From Chlamydiota bacterium (GTDB lineage: Bacteria > Chlamydiota > Chlamydiia > Chlamydiales > 2-12-FULL-49-11), in the NCBI GenBank assembly GCA_947478685.1, contig CANJWO010000006.1:1-56061 (forward strand): 56,061 nt of DNA, in the 5' to 3' direction. The notes under the pieces are model-generated. The model saw only the letters and a list, made by a program, of their open reading frames with translations. It searched no databases and was not told where the DNA came from. The position numbers and the translations under genes are program-made. This document shows, in pieces, positions 1 through 8,238 of this stretch (positions are counted from its first letter, which is position 1; each line of letters starts with the position of its first letter).

Positions 1-21
1 AAGTTTACACAGTATGTGCCC

Positions 22-148
22 TTGGGTTTCATTAGGCATTTGCCGGCGCTGAAGCAGGCCGTGTGTTTTCACACGAGCGATGCAAGCGAATGGAACCCAA
101 GGAATACAGACGCAGTAAAATTATCAATGCAAATTTAATTCGCTATAT
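22..148. repeat. 127-bp terminal repeat, left copy
   Basis: The bases read as the exact reverse complement of the last 127 bases of the window (55935-56061). Positions 22-100 can fold into one long irregular hairpin: the outer arms 22-33 and 89-100 pair with one G-T type mismatch, and the inner stem CGTGTG-TTTT-CACACG at 60-75 is perfect. The right copy directly truncates an IS630-like transposase reading frame, so the repeat may be an insertion-sequence end or a small non-autonomous element. Unique sequence resumes at 149, just before the first gene's stop codon. Confidence 0.85.
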
Positions 149-162
149 GTAGTGAAAAAAAT

Positions 163-987
163 TTAGTCGCCGATGAGGATCGAGTTTTTTTGCTCACCGA
201 AGTATTCCTCGACTGGTTTCCCAAGAGGATCGATTAAAACGAGCTTAAATTCATGAATTCCGGGTGAAAGATTTTTTACTCTATATGGAGCCCAATCGTA
301 GAGGACCTCCTCTTTTTTACCATCTATATAAAGCTCAACAGTATAGGCATCGGCACCAATATCAGCATTATAGACATAATAGTCGACCATAATAGGTTGC
401 CCAGGTCTATAATTTCCATAGGGCTCATTATAAAGTACTCGAGCGTTATCCAAATGCTTTTGAAATTCGTTGTCCTCTTTCTCAGCGCGTGTCTTATAAT
501 CTGCAACAAGCAACTTAGTAGCCCTACTAACTTTAAGGGACTCCCCATAAGCGTTGACAAGGATTGCGGTTATAGCAATTTTTTCACCCTCTAATCCCGG
601 AAGATCGTTGGAGTCAAAATATTTTCGGAATCGGTCTTTGAAATATGTTTTATCTTCAATAAAAGATGTCGCATCATCTTTTGAGAGATAAAATCTTTTT
701 TGAAATTTATTATTTCCATAGACCCACATTAAGATCGTCGATCCATTTCCATTTTCTCTCATCCCTTTTAACCACTCAGGTAGGCTAGGAAGGCTAACAC
801 CAATAGGAAATTCACCCACTTGAAGAACAAGAGGTGATTTGGAGTTTAGTATTCCATCTTCTGTATACATTCTTTTGATGATCGCATTTTCATTATAGTA
901 AGACGAGTTCATTTTAAGAACTTCAATTTTTGGGCCGGCTGCAAGTCCTACAGTAAACAATAAGGCTGCCATAAAAAAGCGGGGCAT
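163..987 (-). CDS. Secreted protein of unknown function
   Basis: I do not recognise a family. I chose the start at 987 because a good ribosome site (AAGGAGA, about 6 bases of spacing) precedes that ATG; an upstream in-frame ATG at 1035 has none. From this start the protein has 274 residues and opens with a short signal peptide (MPRFFMAALLFTVGLAAG), so export to the periplasm or surface is likely. The last 70 or so residues, containing ELYIDGKK and a PGIHEFKLVLID stretch, have the alternating pattern of a beta-sandwich or Ig-like domain. It is encoded divergently from the oppA pair, beside the left terminal repeat. Confidence 0.7.
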   Translation of the reverse strand: MPRFFMAALLFTVGLAAGPKIEVLKMNSSYYNENAIIKRMYTEDGILNSKSPLVLQVGEFPIGVSLPSLPEWLKGMRENGNGSTILMWVYGNNKFQKRFYLSKDDATSFIEDKTYFKDRFRKYFDSNDLPGLEGEKIAITAILVNAYGESLKVSRATKLLVADYKTRAEKEDNEFQKHLDNARVLYNEPYGNYRPGQPIMVDYYVYNADIGADAYTVELYIDGKKEEVLYDWAPYRVKNLSPGIHEFKLVLIDPLGKPVEEYFGEQKNSILIGD

Positions 988-1112
988 CAAGATCTCCTTT
1001 TTTTCCCTTATAGAACCCCTCTCCACTAATGTCAAGATTTATACAGCTATAATCGAGCCCTCTTTGCAAAAAGTTTACAAATTCTCCCGGTTCTGTTAAG
1101 TTCTATAGTCCC

Positions 1113-2711
1113 ATGAAAAACGGTTTCTTATTTATATGCCTGTTCCTTGCGCTTTTCGTCTCGTGTCAAAAGGTTAATTCTCCAATGAAAAAGAGTCAAA
1201 TTTTACGCTTAAATTTCCCCTATGATGTAAGCACTCTCGATCCGAGGAAAAATTCAGATTATATCAATTCAACCGCCCATTTTATGCTATTTGAGGGGCT
1301 CACTCGAATGACTCCCGCTTCGACGCACGAGCATGCTCTTGCGAAAGCCATTGACCTTTCGAATAATAAAAAAGTTTATACCTTTCATCTTAAAGAGACT
1401 TTTTGGTCAGATGGCACCCCTGTGACTGCTTATGATTTTCTTTATGCATGGAAGACGCTACTTGACCCAAGCTTTCCAGCCCCAAATGCCCATCTTTTTT
1501 ACCCGATAAAAAATGCTGAAAAGGTCAAAAAGGGACTTTTACCGTTAGAAGAGCTTGGGGTAAAAGCAATAGCCCCCTTTACATTGGAAGTAACTCTTGA
1601 ATTGCCTACTCCCTATTTTCTCGATCTTACATCCTTTTGCCCCTTCTTCCCAATTCCTAGCCATATTGCCTTAAAAAATCCAAATTGGGCAGATACTCTT
1701 AGCCCTCTCTATGTAACAAACGGCCCTTTTCTATTAAAAAAATGGCTATTTCATAATGAATATCATTTCGTAAAAAACCCGAGTTATTGGGATGCCGCAT
1801 CGGTTCATCTCGATCAAATTGAGATCATGGTAATAGATAATGAGATTACAGCGCTTGGCCTTTTTGAGAAAAATAAACTCGATTTCTATGGTGCCTATAG
1901 TTCAATTCCAGCCGACTGGGTTCCTAAACTTGAGAGAGAAAATAAGTTGATTAGGCAGCCCTTCGGAGCGACCACATTTTTAACCTTTAACCTGGCTGTT
2001 CCACCTTTCCAAAATAAAAATATTCGGAAAGCCCTCTCCTTAGCTATAAACAGGCAAGCTCTTGTTGATAACATCACTCAATGTGGTGAAAAAGTTGCTA
2101 CAGGAGCTATCCCGCCCCTTCTTAAACCGCTCTCTGAAAGAAAATTTTTTAATGATAACGACCTCGATTTAGCTATGAAACATCTCCAACTAGGATTGAA
2201 TGAACTTGGTATCGCTAAAAACGATCTCCAAAGCATCACCCTTTCATATCCTAATAATGTAAATTCTAGACGCTTAAGCCAAGCAATTCAACAGCAATGG
2301 AAAAGTGTATTAGATATATCTGTAAAACTAGAAGAATCAGAATTCAAAGTATCGCGAGAAAAATTAATTCATAAAGACTATCAAGTAGCATTCTCCTCCT
2401 GGCTCGTTCAATACAACGACCAAATGAACATCCTCGACAGATTTAAATCAAAGACAAACCATTACAACTACCCAGGGTTTGAAAATGCCAAATATATCGA
2501 CCTCCTTAACCAATCTGCTTATGCCGATAGCCCCGAAGAGCGTTTTTTAATTCTTGAACAAGCAGAAGAATTAATTACAGAAGAGACTCCATTTACCCCT
2601 CTCTACCACTGGAATTGCGTCTATTTAAAGCAAGATCGCCTGCATGGTTTATATATCTCACCGATAGGTTCAATACACTTGAACTATATAACCCTAGATG
2701 AGGCCCCTTGA
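1113..2711 (+). CDS. oppA: OppA-like peptide-binding lipoprotein (first of tandem pair)
   Basis: Substrate-binding protein of an oligopeptide ABC importer, family SBP_bac_5, expected to be lipid-anchored in the periplasm. The 532-residue protein starts with a lipoprotein signal ending in LFVSC (lipid Cys at about 18). The mature protein shows family landmarks such as STLDPRK, FEGLTRM, WSDGTPVTAYDF and a YWD segment near the middle. It is clearly paralogous to the next gene. No permease or ATPase gene is adjacent, so it must work with components encoded elsewhere. The stop codon overlaps the possible TTG start of the next gene. A TATAGT hexamer sits only three bases before the ATG and no clear ribosome site is seen. 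Confidence 0.9.
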   Translation: MKNGFLFICLFLALFVSCQKVNSPMKKSQILRLNFPYDVSTLDPRKNSDYINSTAHFMLFEGLTRMTPASTHEHALAKAIDLSNNKKVYTFHLKETFWSDGTPVTAYDFLYAWKTLLDPSFPAPNAHLFYPIKNAEKVKKGLLPLEELGVKAIAPFTLEVTLELPTPYFLDLTSFCPFFPIPSHIALKNPNWADTLSPLYVTNGPFLLKKWLFHNEYHFVKNPSYWDAASVHLDQIEIMVIDNEITALGLFEKNKLDFYGAYSSIPADWVPKLERENKLIRQPFGATTFLTFNLAVPPFQNKNIRKALSLAINRQALVDNITQCGEKVATGAIPPLLKPLSERKFFNDNDLDLAMKHLQLGLNELGIAKNDLQSITLSYPNNVNSRRLSQAIQQQWKSVLDISVKLEESEFKVSREKLIHKDYQVAFSSWLVQYNDQMNILDRFKSKTNHYNYPGFENAKYIDLLNQSAYADSPEERFLILEQAEELITEETPFTPLYHWNCVYLKQDRLHGLYISPIGSIHLNYITLDEAP

Positions 2712-4432
2712 ATCCTGATAACAATAATATTTTACCACAGAGTTTACAAAGAGCACAGAAAAGAAGAACTAAAATTTATTTGCGCCTTAGCACCTCTGTG
2801 TTCTCTGTGAGCTCTGTGGTGATTATTTTTTTCTTTGCTTTTCTACTCGGGTGCTCCAAGCATAAAAAAGTAGAGGAAAAGACCTCTCTCAATTTGAATA
2901 TCTCGCATGATATTGTCACTTTTGACCCTAGAAAAGGTAGCGACTTCATTTCTTCTACAGTGCAATTTCTTTTGTTTGAGGGTCTTACAAAAATGTCCCC
3001 TTACTCCCTTGTAACACCTGCCCTGGCAGAGACAATTGACATTTCTGAAGATCGGCTAGTTTACACGTTTCATTTACGTGATTCAAAATGGTCAAATGGA
3101 GCGTATGTAACAGCCTTTGACTTTGCAGAAACATGGAACAATATGCTAGCGCCCAATTTTCCTTGTCCAAATGCACACCTTCTATTTCCAATTAAGAATG
3201 CGGAAAATGCAAAACGGGGACTTGTCTCTTTAAGACAAATTGGGATTCGGGCTCTCGACCATAAGACATTAGAAGTAAGACTAGAGCATCCTACCCCCTA
3301 TTTTTTAGAGATGATCTCATTTTGTGTCTTTTTTCCAATTCATCAAAATACGGCAGTAAGAAATTCAAAATGGGCTGAAGTAAATAATTCTGATTTTGTT
3401 TGCAACGGTCCCTATAGGCTTGCCAAATATAGACATGGACATGAGCTTGTCTTAGAAAAAAACCCCTACTATTGGGATAGCCCAAACGTTTCACTCGATC
3501 AGATCCGCATTAGCATCATAGATAATGAAATGACTGCCATGAAACTATATGAAATGGATGAACTAGATATTTTAGGGCTTCCCTTCACTGGGATCCCTTC
3601 TGATTATGTTCCAAACCTTATGGATAAAGGGCTAATTAAAACAAGCTCTCTTCCAGCATCTACTATCTGTTGTTTTAATATGGAGACATTCCCATTTTCT
3701 AACGTAAATATCCGAAAAGCGTTTGCTTATGCTATTAATAGACAAGAAATTATAGACAATATCACAAGCATGGACAACGAAAGCGGAGTAAATCTCCTCC
3801 CAAGCACATTACTTTCTGATCAACCAGGTCCATTTTTTCAAGATGGCGATGCTCTCTTAGCTAAAATTTATTTACAAAAAGGATTAAAAGAACTTAATAT
3901 TTCAGAGGACGAACTTGGGCCATTAACCCTCCTTCATGCAACAGCGGGCTCATTTCCAAAAATTGCAGCAGCCTTGCAAGAGCAATGGAGAAAAGCTTTA
4001 GGCGTCCAAGTCAATCTAATTGGCAATGAATACAATGTTTTTCTTGATAAATTAACAAAGCGTGATTTTCAAATGGCAGAATGTGTCTGGATAGCACAAT
4101 ATCATGATCCAATGAATTTTTTTGAAAGATTCAAACAAAAAAAAAATCCAAAAAATTACCCGGGCTATGAAAACCCCCATTATGCCGATTTACTGGATCA
4201 GTCTCTACTAGAAGCAAATAAATCAGATAGATTTGATTTACTTAAGAAAGCCGAAGTCATTCTTAATGAAGACATGCCCCTCACTGCCCTCTTTCATTGG
4301 AAAAACATTTATTTACAAAAGCCCACTGTTAAAAACCTTCTATTATATCCAACAGGTAGTTTTTATCTTCAGGAGATTTCATTTGAGGGCCAAAAACAGC
4401 AGAGCAATGAAATCTTTACAGTTTACAAATAA
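2708..4432 (+). CDS. oppA: OppA-like peptide-binding lipoprotein (second of tandem pair)
   Basis: Second peptide-binding protein of the SBP_bac_5 family, paralogous to its upstream neighbour throughout (FDPRKGSDF, FEGLTKM, PNAHLLFPIKNAENAKRGL). The frame opens at a TTG overlapping the previous stop, giving 574 residues with lipobox FLLGC (Cys 49). A TTG at 2780 would give a more ordinary signal peptide with the lipid Cys at 25. The start is uncertain because an 87-bp palindromic element (2734-2820) supplies the N-terminal coding sequence, including part of the hydrophobic stretch SVFSVSSVVII. The gene therefore seems to have absorbed a repeat into its leader. Role: import of peptides or another oligomeric substrate. 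Confidence 0.85.
   Translation: MNPDNNNILPQSLQRAQKRRTKIYLRLSTSVFSVSSVVIIFFFAFLLGCSKHKKVEEKTSLNLNISHDIVTFDPRKGSDFISSTVQFLLFEGLTKMSPYSLVTPALAETIDISEDRLVYTFHLRDSKWSNGAYVTAFDFAETWNNMLAPNFPCPNAHLLFPIKNAENAKRGLVSLRQIGIRALDHKTLEVRLEHPTPYFLEMISFCVFFPIHQNTAVRNSKWAEVNNSDFVCNGPYRLAKYRHGHELVLEKNPYYWDSPNVSLDQIRISIIDNEMTAMKLYEMDELDILGLPFTGIPSDYVPNLMDKGLIKTSSLPASTICCFNMETFPFSNVNIRKAFAYAINRQEIIDNITSMDNESGVNLLPSTLLSDQPGPFFQDGDALLAKIYLQKGLKELNISEDELGPLTLLHATAGSFPKIAAALQEQWRKALGVQVNLIGNEYNVFLDKLTKRDFQMAECVWIAQYHDPMNFFERFKQKKNPKNYPGYENPHYADLLDQSLLEANKSDRFDLLKKAEVILNEDMPLTALFHWKNIYLQKPTVKNLLLYPTGSFYLQEISFEGQKQQSNEIFTVYK
2734..2820. repeat. CCACAGAG-type palindromic element inside oppA 5' coding region
   Basis: The left arm begins ACCACAGAG and the right arm ends CTCTGTGGT. 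Arms of about 31 bases are largely complementary, each carrying a second CACAGA/TCTGTG motif, around a loop of about 25 bases. The element is read through in frame by the second oppA gene. From memory, CCACAGAG...CTCTGTGG repeats occur dispersed in assorted unrelated bacterial genomes. I see no second copy in this window. Confidence 0.75.
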
Positions 4433-4449
4433 AATCTTATTTCTATACT
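4422..4449 (+). promoter_or_regulatory. Candidate promoter TTTACA-16-TATACT
   Basis: TTTACA at 4422-4427 and TATACT at 4444-4449 are separated by 16 bases, a good match to a housekeeping sigma promoter. Predicted initiation at about 4456 falls almost on the ATG at 4458 of the following gene, which lacks a Shine-Dalgarno sequence. The -35 box lies in the last codons of the upstream oppA gene. Confidence 0.5.
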
Positions 4450-4457
4450 GAGTGGTT

Positions 4458-6668
4458 ATGAAGCTAATGAATACTTACTTCCCCTCCCTTTCTGATGACT
4501 TTGAAGAGGCGCATCTTGATGAGGTGCCGGGTACAGTATTGGATCAATTATTGAAAATTGAACCCCTCTTTGATTATCCAAGCGATGTCACCGCAAGTTT
4601 TGAAATCTATCTACACTCTCTTCAGGTTTTGATTAAAAGAGTTTTACCAAAAGAAATTTTAGAATTTGGAAGGACAATTACCTCTCTTGATAGCCATAAA
4701 GAAATTGAAGAATTCTATCACCAGATTTTAATGGCTATTCCTACAGTTTCTTGGACAAAAGGTGGTGAGACATCCCCTCATATTGTTTCTATATCAACGC
4801 TCTGCCAAGCTGAGTATACACATGGTGTCGGAAGGTTTTTAGGAGACATCTATAGTCGATGGCTTATTCCGGGAAAACAGTTACAACTTGTATATGTTCA
4901 TTCTATGGCTTTTCGTTTTGCCATGAATCCCCCATTTGGATTTTTCATTCACGAACTTTTTGTAAAAATTGATACTAAAAAAGACTTGAGCCTTGTACAT
5001 GACCATCTTCCATCCCTTGTCCGAGAAGTCTCTCTAAATATTTCTGCTGTGCAGCACGCTCGAAAAGTGATCTCCTTAAAGCCTTTGACAATTGATCAAA
5101 AGAGGGTCATCATCCAAGAAAACATCTCCTCGCTCCTAGGTCGTCCTCTGAAAGAGTCTACTCATAGCATTTTTGACCAAATGCAACACTTTTTAATAAA
5201 AGTCTCCGCTGAAGAGAAAGTGACTCAAATCAAAGAGCAGATTGCCCCTCTTCTAGAGTTCAGGCCTCAAATTTTTGATAGAGATATTTTTCATGAATTG
5301 CAAACCTTTGTCTTTCACTTTAAAGACGCCTTCGTTGCTAATCGGCATTTATCCCATCTCTCTCGCATCATTTCTTACACCTACCTCTTTCGTAAATTAA
5401 TCACCCATTCTGCACTTGCAGGGCCAAATCAGAGACATCTCAATATAAAATTACTTCATACAAGAATGGAGATTGAGGGAGAGGAAAAGAAAATTGTCGG
5501 CGTTCTTGTAGGAATCAATATTCTTCGTGAAAACGAATTAATCGGAGAAAAACACCTATTTAAGGCGATTCAAAGCATTTTACCTGGTGTTCAAAAAATC
5601 CAGGAATCATTGATTGCGGACAGAAAAATCAACTGCAATGTAAAAACACTCTATTTAGAAATTTATAAAAAAGAGGGGAATCTTACTTTAGAGGAGCTGA
5701 AAAGCTTAAGAAAACGGCTTCCACGTGAAATCAAAACCAGAATCGAAAGCGTCATTAACCCAATATTTATGCCGCGAAATGAAGAAGAAATTATGCGCAA
5801 CATATTGGTTCTCAGCAACCAACTAAAGTCCCTACAAGATATTCCGCATGTAATTATTTCATTTCATAAACAGACAGAGACAAAAATTTCCTTTTCCGTT
5901 GTCCTCCTTCGCGTTCTTAAACCAGAGGATATTCGATTAGAAAAACTTTTTATTAAGCAAAAATCAAAAGTCCAATTTTCAGATCATGATATTAAAACCG
6001 TAGGCCTCATTCGAAAACGTTATCCAAAGGAAGCTAATATTTTTGAACTCCATTTAGATAAAAAACAATTTCTCAGAAAAGATTTTTCGGTCGATCTCAG
6101 CCACGCAAGGAGACATGTTTATAATACCCTATGCGACATGCTGGGTGATATACGCGATTATAATGGCGGTATGATCTCAAAACAAAATGAAGTTCTAAAC
6201 GAACTAAAAAGACTTCTTTTTCAAATTAATATTCGAAATGATTTCATCTTAGAGAACTTTTTCTATTCCCTAATGCCAAATTATATGCAAAGTATCGCTA
6301 AACCTCATATTCTCAAAAAACTATTCCTCCTGATTCTCGAAGCCCTTGAACACGACTATGCAAATCAATTCTATTTCCTTAAAACACAAATTGTCGAAGA
6401 TCATTTCCTATTAACTCTAGGAGCCATCAATCCCACATTAAAAGACTTCGTCGAAGAACGTTTAGAACTACTTGACCTCGAATCTGCAACTTTAACATCC
6501 TCGTTTGTAAACATTTATGACATAAGCTGCACATCCTTCATGCTTAAATTTACAGACTCTGACCAACATCAACTCTTCCTACAAAGCGTCATTGAAACCA
6601 TCAAAATCTGGAAGGATACTATGCAGAAGACCATTCCCTCCTCATTTTTCATCGATCCTATCCTTTAA
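4458..6668 (+). CDS. Large protein of unknown function
   Basis: I recognise no domain. The frame is open from a GTG at 4452, but the ATG at 4458 fits better with the promoter immediately upstream; from it the protein has 736 residues. There is no signal peptide or clear membrane segment. It is rich in Leu, Ile, Lys and Glu with many predicted helices (for example LTLEELKSLRKRLPREI), and reads as a soluble alpha/beta protein. A WTKGGETSPH segment and a SRWLIPGKQLQLVYVHSM segment lie in the first 170 residues. It ends convergently with the patatin gene, three bases away, with no hairpin between. Probably a chlamydial lineage-specific protein. Confidence 0.75.
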   Translation: MKLMNTYFPSLSDDFEEAHLDEVPGTVLDQLLKIEPLFDYPSDVTASFEIYLHSLQVLIKRVLPKEILEFGRTITSLDSHKEIEEFYHQILMAIPTVSWTKGGETSPHIVSISTLCQAEYTHGVGRFLGDIYSRWLIPGKQLQLVYVHSMAFRFAMNPPFGFFIHELFVKIDTKKDLSLVHDHLPSLVREVSLNISAVQHARKVISLKPLTIDQKRVIIQENISSLLGRPLKESTHSIFDQMQHFLIKVSAEEKVTQIKEQIAPLLEFRPQIFDRDIFHELQTFVFHFKDAFVANRHLSHLSRIISYTYLFRKLITHSALAGPNQRHLNIKLLHTRMEIEGEEKKIVGVLVGINILRENELIGEKHLFKAIQSILPGVQKIQESLIADRKINCNVKTLYLEIYKKEGNLTLEELKSLRKRLPREIKTRIESVINPIFMPRNEEEIMRNILVLSNQLKSLQDIPHVIISFHKQTETKISFSVVLLRVLKPEDIRLEKLFIKQKSKVQFSDHDIKTVGLIRKRYPKEANIFELHLDKKQFLRKDFSVDLSHARRHVYNTLCDMLGDIRDYNGGMISKQNEVLNELKRLLFQINIRNDFILENFFYSLMPNYMQSIAKPHILKKLFLLILEALEHDYANQFYFLKTQIVEDHFLLTLGAINPTLKDFVEERLELLDLESATLTSSFVNIYDISCTSFMLKFTDSDQHQLFLQSVIETIKIWKDTMQKTIPSSFFIDPIL

Positions 6669-6670
6669 AA

Positions 6671-7585
6671 TTAGAAGGCGAGCCATTTGATGTAGCTATC
6701 CCAGACTCGGGGAGTCTGCTCTTTGATGTCCCTAGCGACTTTACGTAAGAGTGAGATTTTTGAAGGATCATCGATCTCAATAGGTTCTGGGAATGCAGCG
6801 TTAATTCTTAGATAACGATTTTGAAGAATTTGCTCTAATGGATAATTAGGAATTGTAGCACCAATATCTGTAATGAGGGAGATTAGAGGATAATCTGCCA
6901 ATTCTGGCTTAAGCGACATCCATTTATCAAGACCCCAATTTACATCGCCTCTAATTCCGGTAGGATTGATTCCTGAGCCGATGGAGAGGATTTTAAGATC
7001 CGAGAGTGCTTTATTTCCCCCTTCTGGATCAATAGATCTTGAAAGGGCTAACAGACTTGGATTTAGCGCATATATCCCGCCATCAATATAGTTTTGATAT
7101 GAGGGGAAATAGATCGGAGCCGCACTACTACGAAGGGCTATATCTACAAGATTCCACTCTTTTGCTTTTTCTATATTGAAATTATCATAAATCTCTACAC
7201 CCCACCTATTATCCAATGAGTGACTTAAAACACATGTAGGTATGATGAGATGCTTTTCAAAATCGGCAAATGTTGTTTTATCCGAAAGTGTAGTCTTAAG
7301 AATTGTTTGTAAAAAATCTTGATTGTACTTTGCCTCTTCTGTAACAGACTTTCTCCGTTTGGGAAAAATTTTCCTCCCAAAAATGGTGTAAAAGTGGATT
7401 AATTCGCGTGGATTAAACCCTTTCAAAAGAGCTGAGACAATAAGTGCACCGGTAGATGTCCCTGAAAAGCAATCAAAACTTTGAAAAATATCCTTTCCAA
7501 GATCCTCTTGCAGCATCTTAAGTATTTCAAGAGAAAAAACTCCTCGAATCCCCCCACCATCTATACACAATATTTTATAACTCAT
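6671..7585 (-). CDS. Patatin-like phospholipase
   Basis: Predicted lipid acyl hydrolase with the patatin Ser-Asp dyad. The 304-residue protein has the oxyanion-hole motif DGGGIRG at residues 9-15, the nucleophile elbow GTSTG with Ser44, and the catalytic Asp168 in YIDGGIYALNPS. All three motifs are intact, so it should be active. There is no N-terminal signal peptide. In intracellular bacteria such enzymes can be delivered to host membranes, but that is inference; nothing here proves secretion. Immune effectors of the CapV type share the fold, but no nucleotide cyclase gene is adjacent. It is divergent from the MazG-like gene, sharing a 54-base intergenic region. Confidence 0.9.
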   Translation of the reverse strand: MSYKILCIDGGGIRGVFSLEILKMLQEDLGKDIFQSFDCFSGTSTGALIVSALLKGFNPRELIHFYTIFGRKIFPKRRKSVTEEAKYNQDFLQTILKTTLSDKTTFADFEKHLIIPTCVLSHSLDNRWGVEIYDNFNIEKAKEWNLVDIALRSSAAPIYFPSYQNYIDGGIYALNPSLLALSRSIDPEGGNKALSDLKILSIGSGINPTGIRGDVNWGLDKWMSLKPELADYPLISLITDIGATIPNYPLEQILQNRYLRINAAFPEPIEIDDPSKISLLRKVARDIKEQTPRVWDSYIKWLAF

Positions 7586-7604
7586 AAATTCATAATCACT
7601 TCTC

Positions 7605-7633
7605 TTTTCAAAAAAGTCTACAAAAACTATACT
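7605..7633 (+). promoter_or_regulatory. Candidate promoter TTTTCA-17-TATACT
   Basis: TTTTCA (7605-7610) and TATACT (7628-7633) with a 17-base spacer point at initiation near 7640, exactly the A of the ATG of the MazG-like gene. No ribosome-binding site lies between, so a leaderless transcript is likely. Confidence 0.5.
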
Positions 7634-7639
7634 GGCTTG

Positions 7640-8182
7640 ATGTTTAATTCTCTTTTAGCCGATTTAAAATTATTTGTCGAAGAACGTAATTGGACCCGGT
7701 TTCATTCGCCTCAAAACATGGCAACAACCCTTCTTGTTGAAGCAACCGAGCTTTTAGAGCACTTTCTTCCAAATGCTCCAAAAGAGCAAACAGAACTAGA
7801 AAATGAACTGGGAGATCTTCTTCACTGCATTTTACTGACTATGGATGCTCTGAATTTAAGTCCGCCAGCCCAAAATATCGAATATCAAGGATCGGGCAAT
7901 CATATACTGGATCTATCCATTAAACTAAGAACTTTTATGAGCCATTTTTTATGGCTTAGGGAATCTGAACCCTTCCGAGGCGAAATTGAAGATCTCGCCC
8001 TCGTTCTGCAAGAACTTCTAGCAATTCACTTTCTCATTTGCAAAGACTTAAATATTGACCCATTTAAGGTCACTTATACAAAGCTAGAACTCAATCGAAA
8101 AAAATATCCAGCTAGCCTTATGAAAGACTCAGTCGATAGTTACTTTGCTCGAAAAAAAGAATTACAAAAAAAACAATCTTGA
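7640..8182 (+). CDS. MazG-like nucleotide pyrophosphohydrolase
   Basis: Likely an all-alpha NTP pyrophosphohydrolase that cleans the nucleotide pool (dCTP pyrophosphatase/MazG type). I start it at the ATG at 7640, since homology begins at LKLFVEERNWTRFHSPQNM, a typical family opening; the frame stays open further upstream into the patatin promoter region. The metal-binding acidic motifs are EATELLE followed by ELENELGDLLH (residues about 30-65). The 180-residue protein is longer than single-domain relatives. Its second half repeats the pattern in degenerate form (EIEDLALVLQELL) and ends with the family-typical KLELNRKKYP, suggesting a duplicated domain or an insertion. Confidence 0.8.
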   Translation: MFNSLLADLKLFVEERNWTRFHSPQNMATTLLVEATELLEHFLPNAPKEQTELENELGDLLHCILLTMDALNLSPPAQNIEYQGSGNHILDLSIKLRTFMSHFLWLRESEPFRGEIEDLALVLQELLAIHFLICKDLNIDPFKVTYTKLELNRKKYPASLMKDSVDSYFARKKELQKKQS

Positions 8183-8238
8183 GTATCGTCTGAGTACTTA
8201 TGAAAAAAATTTTGACCTATTTCCTTTTAGGAGGAGTA

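Noticed and set aside
22-100. Integron attC site, suggested by the long irregular hairpin
   Set aside because: The arms do not carry RYYYAAC and GTTRRRY core sites in the correct orientation, and no integrase or cassette array is present.
6671-7585. Anti-phage CBASS system with the patatin as effector
   Set aside because: No cyclase, ubiquitin-like or sensor gene is adjacent; both neighbours have unrelated roles.
8200-8238. Signal peptide on the S9 peptidase
   Set aside because: The hydrophobic residues come from sequence upstream of a perfect AGGAGG that marks the start at 8239.
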